Shown piece after piece: positions 24,356 through 32,858 of a DNA stretch of 35,590 nucleotides (the stretch's first letter is position 1; each line of letters starts with the position of its first letter). Source of the DNA: Thermoplasmata archaeon (GTDB taxonomy: Archaea > Thermoplasmatota > Thermoplasmata > Halarchaeoplasmatales > Halarchaeoplasmataceae); NCBI GenBank assembly GCA_007129655.1, contig SKVC01000063.1, forward strand, positions 1-35,590, given 5' to 3'. Position numbers and translations under genes: made by a program. The notes below the pieces were generated by a model. That model was given only the letters and a program-made list of their open reading frames with translations, was not told the origin of the DNA and searched no databases.

Positions 24356-24614
24356 AAAGCTTGCGCTTTATAATAGATCGTCTATAGACTCACCCGACTT
24401 ACATTACAATAAGAATTTGCCCGTAAATTGGCGTTAGTATCATTCAGAATGCTATCGCATTCTAAAAACTCGTGAAGCAGAGCTTCCCTCGCCAGCAGGA
24501 ATGCAGAGCATTCCTCCAGCTCGTAAATCATAGATTTACTCGTCTCCCCCTCGGCGCTTTTTACAATTCGAATATTCATGAGAATTTAAAAAACAAGAAG
24601 AATCTTTGATTCTT
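24356..24614. repeat. Array of small perfect hairpins with CTCG spacers
   Basis: At least six consecutive short inverted repeats with 3-4 nt loops: AAAGC/GCTTT (24356-24369), AGAATGC/GCATTCT (24446-24463), GAAGC/GCTTC (24474-24486), AGGAATGC/GCATTCCT (24497-24515), GTAAATC/GATTTAC (24523-24539) and AAGAATC/GATTCTT (24598-24614). The tetramer CTCG separates several of them (24469, 24488, 24520, 24539, 24550). The stems differ in sequence, so it is not a CRISPR array. The 65-codon minus-strand ORF 24382-24579 runs through it and is probably fortuitous. Confidence 0.7.
24415..24446 (+). repeat. Right copy of island direct repeat
   Basis: ATTTGCCCGTAAATTG followed by GCGTTAGTATCATTCA, matching 13253-13286 in the same orientation. 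It leads directly into the hairpin array, which the left copy lacks, so the left copy may be a truncated member of the same element. Confidence 0.5.
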
Positions 24615-24699
24615 TGGAGTCTTCATAACTTCCGAACAATGTGATGAAGTTTGAAGGTGAAGAAAATATTTGATTTTGTGTACCTTTTTATTTTACCCG

Positions 24700-24720
24700 C
24701 TTTGTTTTTTATAAAAATAA
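24700..24720 (-). terminator. AT-rich region likely ending thermosome transcription
   Basis: On the minus strand this reads TTATTTTTATAAAAAAC about 45 nt after the thermosome stop, an oligo-T run of the kind used by archaeal RNA polymerase to terminate. The plus strand also has T-runs here (24683-24690 and 24705-24710), so it could act in both directions. Confidence 0.35.
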
Positions 24721-24761
24721 GGGAAGGGGTTTTTAGTCTGTTATAGTTGGTATGGCCGAGC

Positions 24762-26420
24762 TTACATCATGCCGCCCATGCCGCCCATTCCTGGTGGCAT
24801 TCCGCCGGCTCCCGGTGGCATTCCGCCTTCGCCGCCACCGCCGCCTTTGGATGCGACTACGTCGTCGATCCTGAGGATCATGTTGGCGACTTCGGTAGCT
24901 GCCTGGATGGCCTGGTTCTTTACACGGAAGGGCTCGATTACCTTGCCCTCGATCATATCGATTATCTCTCCGCTGATGATCTCGATCCCGTGGGTGTGCT
25001 TGCCGTCTTTCTCGTGGGCAGCGTTCAGCTTCATGAGTATGTCGATACCGTCCATACCTGCGTTCTCCGCAAGTGTGCGGGGTATTATGGAGAGTGCCGA
25101 TGCGTATGCTCTTATAGCAAGCTGTTCACGACCTTCAACGGTGTCCGCATAGTCCTCGAGTTTATTCCTTAGCTCGATCTCCGTAGCACCGCCGCCGGGC
25201 AATATTGCGCCGTCTTCGATGGCTACAGCGACTACCTTGAGTGCATCGTGTATAGCTCTCTCAAGCTCGTCGACTATATGGGATGTACCGCCTCTGAGTA
25301 ACAGAGATACGGACTTACCTTTGTCTGCTCCTTCTATGAAAGTCATGTGATCGTCGGCTATCAGCTTTTCGTGTACCGAATCTGCTTTGCCCAGATCTTT
25401 CTTTGTTAGATCCTTCAGATTGGTAACGACCTTGGCTCCGGTAGCTTTGGCCAGCTTCTTCATGTCGGATTTCTTGACACGGCGTATCGCAAAGATACCT
25501 TTCTTAGCCAGGTAGTGCTGTGCTAGATCATCGATGCCTTTCTGGCATAGGAGTACGTTTGCTCCAGCCTTGACGACGTAATCCACCATGTCTTTTATGG
25601 ATTTTTCTTCTTCATCAAGGAATTGCTGCAGTTGATCAGGACTGGTTATCTCTATTTCAGCGTCCATCTCTGTGTTCTTGATCTCGATCGCGGAATCCAA
25701 CAATGCGATCTTAGCATCCTTTACTTCCTTGGGCATGCTGGGATGGAGTCGTTCTTTATCAAGTATCAAGCCGTTGATGAGTTCCGATCGATTCACACTA
25801 GCGCCAGCTTTCTTCTCGACTTTGATGTTATCTATATCGACTACGAAGTTACCGTCTTCCTTTTCGGCGACCTGTTTTACCGCTGTTACCACCATATTGG
25901 CTAGTTCTATCTTGTTGCCTTCGATGGATTTACCGGTCATCGCGGTCATTGCGACATCCTTCAAAAGTTCTACATCGTCTATGTCGATCTCTATCTTAGA
26001 TTCTTCAAGAATTTCACCGGCCCTGATCGCGGCCATCCTGAATCCCTTGGCTATTATGCTGGGATGGACTTTCTGTTCGATGAGATCCTCGGCGTGTTTC
26101 AAGAATTCTCCGGATAGTACCACAACAGTTGTGGTTCCGTCACCGCATTCATCGTCCTGACTCTCGGCTACCTCGACTACCATCTTGGCAGCCGGGTGTT
26201 CGATGTCAATTTCGCTAAGTATAGTTGCACCATCGTTGGTGATCACAACGTCGCCCAGGCTGTCAACGAGCATCTTGTCCATGCCCTTTGGTCCTAGGGT
26301 AGTTCTAACCGCGTCAGCGATGGCTTTTGCGGCTGCGATGTTCTTTTTCTGAGCATCGCTGCCTCGTTCGCGTGTCGTGCCTTCTTTTAACAGTAATATT
26401 GGTTGGTTTCCTCCAAACAT
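24762..26420 (-). CDS. Thermosome subunit (group II chaperonin, Hsp60)
   Basis: Folds other proteins in an ATP-driven double ring with a built-in lid. Family motifs are [14 protein letters not shown] (~38-51), NDGATIL (~62-68), [10 protein letters not shown] near residue 95, and [12 protein letters not shown] and [11 protein letters not shown] further on. The 552-aa protein ends in the Gly/Met-rich tail [14 protein letters not shown] typical of archaeal subunits. Only one subunit gene is in the window. The minus strand has AGGTGG 7 nt before the ATG and TATATAG boxes further upstream, so this mRNA has a short leader, unlike most other first genes here. Confidence 0.97.
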   Translation of the reverse strand: MFGGNQPILLLKEGTTRERGSDAQKKNIAAAKAIADAVRTTLGPKGMDKMLVDSLGDVVITNDGATILSEIDIEHPAAKMVVEVAESQDDECGDGTTTVVVLSGEFLKHAEDLIEQKVHPSIIAKGFRMAAIRAGEILEESKIEIDIDDVELLKDVAMTAMTGKSIEGNKIELANMVVTAVKQVAEKEDGNFVVDIDNIKVEKKAGASVNRSELINGLILDKERLHPSMPKEVKDAKIALLDSAIEIKNTEMDAEIEITSPDQLQQFLDEEEKSIKDMVDYVVKAGANVLLCQKGIDDLAQHYLAKKGIFAIRRVKKSDMKKLAKATGAKVVTNLKDLTKKDLGKADSVHEKLIADDHMTFIEGADKGKSVSLLLRGGTSHIVDELERAIHDALKVVAVAIEDGAILPGGGATEIELRNKLEDYADTVEGREQLAIRAYASALSIIPRTLAENAGMDGIDILMKLNAAHEKDGKHTHGIEIISGEIIDMIEGKVIEPFRVKNQAIQAATEVANMILRIDDVVASKGGGGGEGGMPPGAGGMPPGMGGMGGMM

Positions 26421-26454
26421 TTTTCTACCACCTGTAATTTTTTTAGTATCTTTT

Positions 26455-26478
26455 GCTATATAGAGGTTCTATATATAG
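26455..26478 (-). promoter_or_regulatory. TATA boxes and SD of thermosome gene
   Basis: The minus strand contains CTATATATAG (about 26469-26478) and CTCTATATAGC (26455-26465). The first would start a transcript with a leader of ~28 nt that includes AGGTGG at 26428-26433. Two overlapping TATA-like elements may reflect regulated (heat-inducible) expression, which is known for archaeal chaperonins but not shown here. Confidence 0.4.
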
Positions 26479-26508
26479 TTTACTATCTGTCTCCGTCGAA
26501 AAATACAC

Positions 26509-26519
26509 AAATATTTTAA
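26509..26519 (+). promoter_or_regulatory. TATA-like box of PUA/PAPS-reductase gene
   Basis: AAATATTTTAA lies 24-34 nt before the ATG at 26543. This spacing is the main reason to choose that ATG rather than the earlier 26453 of the ORF track. Confidence 0.5.
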
Positions 26520-26542
26520 CCATCATACATGTGCATTCTAAT

Positions 26543-28297
26543 ATGCCTGCAGTTCATCTGGGACGTTTGGAGTTACATTGGTGTCCAAATTGCAATGTTC
26601 CTTTATTGAATGGAGATACTTGTGGAATTTGTTCCCAAGAACCAGATCCAGTAAAGGTGACTCCTCCGGGAGATGTAAGGCCGGCTTTTGAGTACGATAT
26701 AGAATTGATAAGGAAGACCATCGACCTCCAATGGGGAGACGGATATTCCGAACGTATCTTTTCAGAAAACAAGATAGTTCTTCTAAATAGCTGCCCGAAT
26801 CTCGACCGAATGGATGAGGTGATCGTCGACGGCAGAGTAGTGGGAACCCTTAGATACGATCTCAGAAGACGATTTGCAGATAAATTCCCCTATCAGTTTA
26901 TTCTAAGACGATGGGATGCCTTGCCCACTCCGGAAAAAGGATATGTGCTCATGGATAAAGGAGCGGTGAAACCTATAAAGAACGGGGCCAGTGCTTTGGC
27001 AGTAGGCATAATGGAGGCAGATGAGGATATAGAACCGGAAGATGAAGTATTGATTTTAGACCCGGACGGCCGGGTGATCGCTACCGGCCCCTCTTACAGA
27101 GATGGTAAAGAGCTATTGGAGGCGGCCTACGGTAAAGGGGTCAAGGTAAGGTGGAAGGCGGCGGATCATCGACCGAAAAGCGGCGAACAGGACTGGGATC
27201 TCGTACTAAAAGCTAACGATCAAAATATCGGTTCAATGGTAGATAAGGCCATCGAATTCATAGAAGACAAAGTAAAGGAGATATCACTGCCAACCGCAGT
27301 ATCATACAGCGGAGGTAAAGATTCTTTGGCTACACTATTACTTGTGATCGAAGCAGGGATAGATACGGACATGCTCTTCGTAGATACCGGTATCGAGCTA
27401 CCTGAAACCATCGAAAACGTAAGAAAGACTGCAGAAAGATATGATCTGAATCTTAAGACCAAAACGACCGAAGGAGGTTACTGGGACAGTGTAGAATACT
27501 TCGGTCCTTCGGCAAGGGATTACCGCTGGTGTTGTAAAACATGTAAGCTCGGCCCCATCGCGGGATTGATCAAAGAAGAATACAAAGACGGTGTGCTTTC
27601 TTTCATCGGCCAGAGACGGTATGAATCCGAGAATCGGATGCAGCATGGAGATACCTGGGATAATCCGTGGATACCGGGCCAGGTAGGAACGTCGCCTATA
27701 CAAAATTGGACCGCACTCCATGTATGGATGTATCTCTTCTCCCGGGAAGCGGAATACAATCCATGGTACGAAAGAGGTTTCGAAAGGATCGGTTGCTGGC
27801 TGTGTCCTGCATCCGACTTGGCGGAATTAGAGATACTTAGAGATAACTTTGAGGAGTACCAGAGATTCGAGGATGTACTAAAGGAATACTCCCAAAGGGT
27901 CGGACTGTCTGATGAATGGATCGAGTACGGAATGTGGAGGTGGCTTCAGCCTCCGGGAGAGATGATAGCTATGCTCGAAGATAGGGGAGTCGTATTCGAA
28001 AAAACAGTACAGACAGATATAAAATTGCCCGATAAGGATGGTATCCTATCCGACGAAAGGACGGTAAAGCTTATAGATTCCATCGGTAAAGAGCTATCCG
28101 ATAAAGAACTAGGGGAACTTTATCTGCGTGCAAATCACTGTGTAGAATGTGGTATCTGTGCAGCTAGATGTCCCCAGGATGCCATAGTGATTGAAGAGGG
28201 TATAACAATAGACAGTGAAAGATGTGATTCTTGCGGCGTCTGTATCAGTAGTAAATGCCCTGTATTAGAATTCAAGGTGCGCTCGAATAACTCTTAA
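26543..28297 (+). CDS. Zinc ribbon-PUA-PAPS reductase-ferredoxin fusion protein
   Basis: A 584-aa protein counted from the ATG at 26543. The upstream 30 codons of the ORF track have no family character. Domains in order: zinc ribbon CPNC...CGIC (Cys14, 17, 27, 30); a PUA-like RNA-binding domain (~120-205, ALAVGIMEADEDIEPEDEVLI); a PP-loop ATPase of the PAPS reductase type with SYSGGKDSLATL (~252-263) and CCKTCKLGP; and a C-terminal 4Fe-4S ferredoxin with CVECGICAARCP and CDSCGVCISSKCP. Archaeal relatives are annotated as PAPS reductase family proteins. PUA plus PP-loop chemistry suggests sulfur transfer to RNA rather than sulfate assimilation, but that is inference. The 3' end overlaps trm1 by 26 nt. 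Confidence 0.9.
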   Translation: MPAVHLGRLELHWCPNCNVPLLNGDTCGICSQEPDPVKVTPPGDVRPAFEYDIELIRKTIDLQWGDGYSERIFSENKIVLLNSCPNLDRMDEVIVDGRVVGTLRYDLRRRFADKFPYQFILRRWDALPTPEKGYVLMDKGAVKPIKNGASALAVGIMEADEDIEPEDEVLILDPDGRVIATGPSYRDGKELLEAAYGKGVKVRWKAADHRPKSGEQDWDLVLKANDQNIGSMVDKAIEFIEDKVKEISLPTAVSYSGGKDSLATLLLVIEAGIDTDMLFVDTGIELPETIENVRKTAERYDLNLKTKTTEGGYWDSVEYFGPSARDYRWCCKTCKLGPIAGLIKEEYKDGVLSFIGQRRYESENRMQHGDTWDNPWIPGQVGTSPIQNWTALHVWMYLFSREAEYNPWYERGFERIGCWLCPASDLAELEILRDNFEEYQRFEDVLKEYSQRVGLSDEWIEYGMWRWLQPPGEMIAMLEDRGVVFEKTVQTDIKLPDKDGILSDERTVKLIDSIGKELSDKELGELYLRANHCVECGICAARCPQDAIVIEEGITIDSERCDSCGVCISSKCPVLEFKVRSNNS

Positions 28298-29342
28298 AAA
28301 TATCCAAAACAACCGACGAAGCTGCGTCTGTTTTGAAAGCTGTAGGTGAGAAATGTGTTTTTACAGATTTATTGTTTCTTTCACGAAGCTCTGTGATGAT
28401 ATAATCAAGGGGAGGGGGAGGTAATTTAAGATATTTAGATATGATGGAATTATCATAGAAAAACGGGGGCATTGAAGATTCTTTTTTCCACATCTCTAAA
28501 GATCCTTCTTCCATGGTTCCAACGGATGTCATCCTCTCCAATATTTTCTTGGAGAATAACTGACCGGTCCACAGCGGTCCTGTTTTTTTGCCCTCTTCCC
28601 AGTCGTACTCTCCGAAATCGTAGCGGCCCAGCTTCTGAAGTGCATCATCGGCTTTTTTTGCCCCGGCTTCTAGTTTAACGTAAACACGAAAATGATGTCC
28701 ATCGTAATAAGATAGTAAAGGAACTGCGGCTCGATCGTATCTGGCTGCTTCACGAACAACGTGTCCGATCAAAATTCGCAAGCCATTTTCGTGTCGGCAC
28801 CAGTTATTCTCCGGTCGAGCCGAATAAAGACGTAGACATTTTTTGGTATAAGTACCGCACAAAACCGAAGTGTCAGTGGCACTTAAACCGACTACTCCGT
28901 TTCTAGCTGTATAACGGAGAACCGTAGGTAAAAACGGTACCGGGGTCCCGAATGGATCCAGATCCACATAATCATACTTACAACGATTGTTGAGCAGATG
29001 AGATTCTATTGATTCGTTGAAAATATCAACATCCACATCATTGATAGCTGCATTTTTTTTCATCAGTTTAATCGACTCGTGAGATACGTCTGTTAGAGTA
29101 ACTTCGCCCGAATAGAGTTCGTTAGCCATCCTGATACCTCGGATCCCAGAAGCGGCCATTCCATCGAGTAAATTCTTTCCATTTACATCCCACGCCTTAA
29201 GGAACGATATGGATATGTCCCTGTTCATCTCCATAGCAGGATTGTAAAAAACCGGTAGATCGGTACCTCTCGGTCCCGGGCCTTTTTTGTGCTCGGGAAC
29301 AAATACTTCTGTTTCACCTTCTGATAACTTCACGAGTTTCAA
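28272..29342 (-). CDS. trm1: tRNA (guanine(26)-N2)-dimethyltransferase
   Basis: SAM-dependent enzyme that dimethylates G26 of tRNA. N-terminal EGxxEVFVPEH and FYNPAMEMNRD match the family; the methyltransferase core shows DGMAASGIRGIRMANE (SAM binding), TLTDVSHES, and the catalytic DLDPFGTPVPF. A C-terminal domain follows; total 356 aa is normal for archaea. The start is a TTG that overlaps the stop of the THEP1-like gene as TTGA, indicating translational coupling. Confidence 0.95.
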   Translation of the reverse strand: MKLVKLSEGETEVFVPEHKKGPGPRGTDLPVFYNPAMEMNRDISISFLKAWDVNGKNLLDGMAASGIRGIRMANELYSGEVTLTDVSHESIKLMKKNAAINDVDVDIFNESIESHLLNNRCKYDYVDLDPFGTPVPFLPTVLRYTARNGVVGLSATDTSVLCGTYTKKCLRLYSARPENNWCRHENGLRILIGHVVREAARYDRAAVPLLSYYDGHHFRVYVKLEAGAKKADDALQKLGRYDFGEYDWEEGKKTGPLWTGQLFSKKILERMTSVGTMEEGSLEMWKKESSMPPFFYDNSIISKYLKLPPPPLDYIITELRERNNKSVKTHFSPTAFKTDAASSVVLDIFKSYSSAP

Positions 29343-29911
29343 GAATAACCGCCTTTGAGCTCATCTTTTATTAATTCAACCACCTTATGCGGTAAAATTC
29401 CCTTGTTGATCTCAGTTAACTCGAATATCCGTACATCGTCCCTCTTGCGTACGTCCTGCAGGAGCTTGTTTCTCGATTTTTTGTGGAACGTAAGTATGAG
29501 GGGTTTATCTACCTCAAAAACAGCCTTTACAACTTCGTTAAATCTTTCACTTTGTACGTGCATCTTACCGGCTTCGTCGACCAGTATCACATCGTCTCTG
29601 AGTGCCGCATCTTCTATCGCCTTTACGCCAACTTCTTCGAGATTTTCAATATCAACGTTATAACCATCTATATTAACCGATGAATCTAGATGTAAATGAG
29701 CTAATATCGCCTTTTCTTTTGTCCGCCAATTCATCACTTGATATCCCACAATCCGGTTGTCCTCCATTATTGGCTCTGTAAGCAATCCTCCTACACTGAT
29801 TCCTTCTTCATTTAGCATTTCGATTATCTTTTTGAGGGACTCGGTCTTGTCCACACCGAACAAACCACTTATACCGATTTTTAAACTTTGTACCATCTTA
29901 TCTGAACCCAT
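29339..29911 (-). CDS. THEP1-like nucleoside-triphosphatase with altered P-loop
   Basis: A 190-aa protein of the THEP1/DUF265 family (nucleoside-triphosphatase with adenylate kinase-like fold). Family features seen are GYQVMNWRTKEKAILAH, GYNVDIENLEEVGVKAI and the Walker B region VILVDEAGKMHV. The Walker A is SGLFGVDKTES where relatives have GxPGxGKTT; the middle glycine is an aspartate (codon GAC, one transition from GGC) and the second Thr is Glu. Binding of NTP may therefore be weak or lost. The start could also be the second ATG (29896). It is coupled to trm1. Confidence 0.8.
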   Translation of the reverse strand: MGSDKMVQSLKIGISGLFGVDKTESLKKIIEMLNEEGISVGGLLTEPIMEDNRIVGYQVMNWRTKEKAILAHLHLDSSVNIDGYNVDIENLEEVGVKAIEDAALRDDVILVDEAGKMHVQSERFNEVVKAVFEVDKPLILTFHKKSRNKLLQDVRKRDDVRIFELTEINKGILPHKVVELIKDELKGGYS

Positions 29912-29947
29912 AATAGTGTTCTACCTAAAATAATTATTCTATCGAAA

Positions 29948-30334
29948 TCAGCCTATCGATTCTAGATACATAAGAGGATAATCCAATTCAGAAATATATT
30001 CCATACGGCCTACTGCTTCGACTCCTTTGAAATTAACGTAAACTTTAACTTCTAGCATATCACCGGAAAGGGTAGTGTAATCGAAAAACGCACTTTCAGT
30101 TCTGTTTTCCAGGCCTTTAGGAAGTATCTTTACTTCGGCCTTGGTTACAAAAGCCTGTCTTTCCGTGGTCTTTTCTATAGCCCTTTCAAGGATATCAAGG
30201 TTTTCGCTGCTCACAGGTGTTCCTATGAACTGATGAAATAGAGCTCCCAGCTTGATCCCCAGTTCGAAGGCGGCTCTTTCGCTGTCGTTACAGTTGAAAT
30301 AACTATCGGCTACTTGATCCATTTTTTTTGTCAT
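29948..30334 (-). CDS. mptD: Archaeal dihydroneopterin aldolase (MptD/DUF372)
   Basis: A 128-aa protein resembling the archaeal MptD family, which cleaves dihydroneopterin to 6-hydroxymethyl-dihydropterin for methanopterin- or folate-type cofactors. Supporting text: ERAAFELGIKLGALFHQFIGTPV near the N-terminus and the following LERAIEKTTERQ, both characteristic of this short family. The gene overlaps pssA by 32 nt; there is a 36-nt gap before the THEP1-like gene. An alternative start is the methionine at position 5. Identification is by remembered family pattern and is moderately secure. Confidence 0.7.
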   Translation of the reverse strand: MTKKMDQVADSYFNCNDSERAAFELGIKLGALFHQFIGTPVSSENLDILERAIEKTTERQAFVTKAEVKILPKGLENRTESAFFDYTTLSGDMLEVKVYVNFKGVEAVGRMEYISELDYPLMYLESIG

Positions 30335-31046
30335 TTTTCAACACCATCAAAGGTCCTATTATAACATATGTAAGACATATTATAGATGCTATTATCAACA
30401 GTAATAGACCCATAGGATAACTAATTTTTGCCAGAATGATGCCTGCAAAAGAGATTATAAGTAAAAATGCACCGGCGATGTATGTATTGCCTCTTAACTT
30501 AGGATAGGGAATATTTGAATAAAGTAAACTACCGAGGACAAAGGTGATCGCCAATACGGGTAAGGGTCGGTGGTTCAATAGACCTATGGATCCAAATAGG
30601 GACGAGAGTAATACCACCAGGATGGCCACCATAGGGGTCGGCAGGCCGTTGAAATATGTTTTATGGGTCTCCCGAGAAAATCGTCCCAGCCGTAATATGC
30701 CGAAGAAAACCAGCATCATCGGTATAATTGTAGCTGCCCCGTTTTGATATGACTGCCATGCTCTACCGAGCTCGACGTCATAAAATTGAGAGTAAACCAA
30801 GAGTGCCGGGGCAAAGCAGAATGATAGGGTATCCGCAAAGGTATCAATATAGGTCCCTAGAAGGTGTTCTTTGCCCAACTTTCTTGCAAGCCAACCGTCA
30901 AAGCCGTCCAAACCGATGCATAGAATTATCATGAGTGAGGACAGGAAGTATCTATCATCTATTATGTAAGTTATAGCTAAAAAACCCAGTATTCCATTTA
31001 ATATGGTGATGTAATCAGGGATGGTAAATCCCTTAGGTTTCCTCAT
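30303..31046 (-). CDS. pssA: CDP-archaeol/diacylglycerol serine phosphatidyltransferase
   Basis: Integral membrane enzyme that transfers serine to CDP-archaeol, giving archaetidylserine. The CDP-alcohol phosphotransferase motif is complete: DGFDGWLARKLGKEHLLGTYIDTFAD in shortened form D..DG..AR........G...D...D starting at about residue 47. Seven or eight membrane helices fill the 247 residues. The ORF track starts at 31052, but ATG at 31046 overlaps the stop of the upstream decarboxylase gene as ATGA, the coupling seen throughout this operon, and is preferred. Confidence 0.9.
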   Translation of the reverse strand: MRKPKGFTIPDYITILNGILGFLAITYIIDDRYFLSSLMIILCIGLDGFDGWLARKLGKEHLLGTYIDTFADTLSFCFAPALLVYSQFYDVELGRAWQSYQNGAATIIPMMLVFFGILRLGRFSRETHKTYFNGLPTPMVAILVVLLSSLFGSIGLLNHRPLPVLAITFVLGSLLYSNIPYPKLRGNTYIAGAFLLIISFAGIILAKISYPMGLLLLIIASIICLTYVIIGPLMVLKNDKKNGSSSR

Positions 31047-31636
31047 ATCCATACCCCCAAGGTAGTTTCTCCCGCCTTTACTAAATCACCCTTTCTTACA
31101 GAAAATGATACCTTACGGGGAAATTTCAATTCCACTCGAGAGCCAAATCGTATCATACCGATCCGCTGTCCCTTTTTTACATGCTCTCCCTTTTTTACAT
31201 AGGGTACCGTTCTACGAGCTATTATACCTGCTATCTGTGTTACAGTTACCATCCCGTAGTCGGTTTCTATTTTGAATGTCTGCCTTTCGTTGTTTTGGCA
31301 ATCTTCTACGTTCGCAGGTCTGTGTTGCCCCGGTATGTGTTCTATTGAGATCATCTGTCCGGAGACCGGGCTTCTGTTCACGTGAACGTTATGGATACCC
31401 ATGTAAACGGTTAATGCACCCTTATCCAATTTGATTATCTTACCATCGGCCGGGGAAACAATACCGGATGATATTTGCCTCTCAGGATCTCTGAAGAAGA
31501 TGATAGCTATGAATAGGATCACAAGCTGTATTACCGACACGACCATCAGAACCGGATAAAAAATAGACAATATAAGAACTAATAGTAAAGATACGGATAT
31601 CAAGACCAGCGGTACTCCGGCTCCTTCTGCCAACAT
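31043..31636 (-). CDS. asd: Archaetidylserine decarboxylase proenzyme (PSD family)
   Basis: Converts archaetidylserine to archaetidylethanolamine. Two N-terminal membrane helices (residues 7-47) are followed by FFRDPER, SPADGKI, GIHNVHVNRSPVSG and the self-cleavage site FGSRVEL, where Ser166 would become the pyruvoyl group. Length 197 aa fits the short archaeal/type II form. It is directly followed by pssA with an ATGA overlap, so the two steps of the pathway are made together. It lies 45 nt after ftsZ and could be read from the ftsZ promoter. Confidence 0.93.
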   Translation of the reverse strand: MLAEGAGVPLVLISVSLLLVLILSIFYPVLMVVSVIQLVILFIAIIFFRDPERQISSGIVSPADGKIIKLDKGALTVYMGIHNVHVNRSPVSGQMISIEHIPGQHRPANVEDCQNNERQTFKIETDYGMVTVTQIAGIIARRTVPYVKKGEHVKKGQRIGMIRFGSRVELKFPRKVSFSVRKGDLVKAGETTLGVWI

Positions 31637-31681
31637 CGATATCAGATATAAGAGGAGGGTAAAGGTTTTTTCGACGATGTT

Positions 31682-32815
31682 TCAGCTTACCATCTGTATG
31701 CCGTTGCCGTCATCTCCGCCTAAGACCATGTTAGCCGCACTTTCACTATCGGAATGTACGTTCGTGATCACCAATAGTATCTTGATAGTGTTCTTGAGGT
31801 CGTGTTCTATGGTGCATCCCCAGATGATCCTAGCTTCGGGTGAAATTCTCGAGTTGACCAGTTCGGCTGCACGTTCGGCTTCCTTTACCGTCATGTCTTC
31901 TCCACCGGTAACCTTGATCAAGGCGCCTTTGGCTTCACTAAGATCTATATTACCAAGTAGCGGTGAACCTAGTGCTTGGTTGACTGCTTCATCGACTCGT
32001 TGATTAGGATCGTCGGATTCTCCGATGCCTATCATCGCCAGGCCGCCGTCGTCCATGATGGTTCTTACATCGTTGTAATCGAGATTGACCAGACCGGGTT
32101 TGGTTATTATCTCTGTTATTCCCTTGATCGATTCCATCAGTACCTCGTCTGCGACTTTGAACGCAGCATCCAGGGGTAAATTCGGAACCAACTCTAGAAG
32201 TTTATCGTTAGGTATCACGACGGTGGTATCACAGAATCTTTCTAGTCTCATCAGTCCTCTTTTAGCGTTATTCATCCTTTCTCTACCTTCGCCTTGGAAG
32301 GGGAAAGTAACTATACCCATCGTTAGAGCACCTTCGTCCTTAGCCATGCTTGCTATCACAGGGGCGGTTCCGGTTCCGGTTCCTCCACCCATACCTGCGG
32401 TGATGAAAACTATGTCCGAACCTTCGATGATACTTTCTAGTTCTGCCTTGGATTCCATAGCAGATTCTTCGCCCACCTCGGGCCGTGCTCCGGCACCTAG
32501 TCCTCTGGTCTTGTTTTTACCTAAAAGAACCTTTTTTTGTGCGTGGGTATGGAGTAAATGCTTTGCATCGGTATTGCATGCGATCAATTCGGCTCCGGTG
32601 ATACCTTCTTGTGTCAGACGGTCTACAGTATTGCTTCCTCCGCCTCCACAGCCGAATATCTTGATATTTACCTCCAAGGTTTCCAAAAGCTTCCGCAGTT
32701 CTTCATCTTCCGGTGCTTCGCCCTCGTCTATACGGGGTTTCTTGGTGTCATGTTCCTTTTCTCTTACATGTCTGTTAAGAGCTTCACTTACTAATTTTTC
32801 CATGAGATATCCCAT
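31682..32815 (-). CDS. ftsZ: Cell division GTPase FtsZ
   Basis: Tubulin-like GTPase of the division ring. The 377-aa protein has FGCGGGGSNTVDRL (~54-67), the GTP signature GMGGGTGTGTAPV (141-153), RMNNAKRGL, and the T7 loop NLDYNDVRTIM that activates the neighbouring subunit. The first ~48 residues are a charged extension usual for archaeal FtsZ; the C-terminal linker is very short and a classical DIPxFLR-type tail is not seen. Start 32815 or 32803 (second Met) are both possible. The upstream region carries regularly spaced TGTCAGA repeats, suggesting transcriptional control. Confidence 0.96.
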   Translation of the reverse strand: MGYLMEKLVSEALNRHVREKEHDTKKPRIDEGEAPEDEELRKLLETLEVNIKIFGCGGGGSNTVDRLTQEGITGAELIACNTDAKHLLHTHAQKKVLLGKNKTRGLGAGARPEVGEESAMESKAELESIIEGSDIVFITAGMGGGTGTGTAPVIASMAKDEGALTMGIVTFPFQGEGRERMNNAKRGLMRLERFCDTTVVIPNDKLLELVPNLPLDAAFKVADEVLMESIKGITEIITKPGLVNLDYNDVRTIMDDGGLAMIGIGESDDPNQRVDEAVNQALGSPLLGNIDLSEAKGALIKVTGGEDMTVKEAERAAELVNSRISPEARIIWGCTIEHDLKNTIKILLVITNVHSDSESAANMVLGGDDGNGIQMVS

Positions 32816-32848
32816 CCATATTTTTATTCACAATGAAGGTAAAGAGGT

Positions 32849-32858
32849 ATATAAGGAT
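32849..32858 (-). promoter_or_regulatory. TATA-like box of ftsZ
   Basis: The minus strand reads CTTATATACC 34-43 nt before the ATG at 32815, giving a leader of about 10 nt. The first of the TGTCA repeats begins directly upstream of it at 32859. Confidence 0.5.

Noticed and set aside
24382-24579. 65-aa minus-strand ORF through the hairpin array
   Set aside because: Its codons are dictated by the palindromes and it has no SD or promoter. It would only become credible if the same peptide frame is conserved in other copies.
24356-24614. CRISPR array
   Set aside because: The inverted repeats differ in sequence, there is no constant direct repeat with regular spacers, and no cas genes are present.
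24638-24680. Box C/D RNA suggested by GTGATGA at 24640
   Set aside because: No CTGA D box follows at a suitable distance and no C'/D' pair or terminal stem is visible.
24747-25172. Plus-strand ORFs (141 and 127 aa) opposite the thermosome C-terminus
   Set aside because: They are reverse complements of the Gly/Met-rich thermosome tail and adjacent conserved coding sequence, with no independent support.
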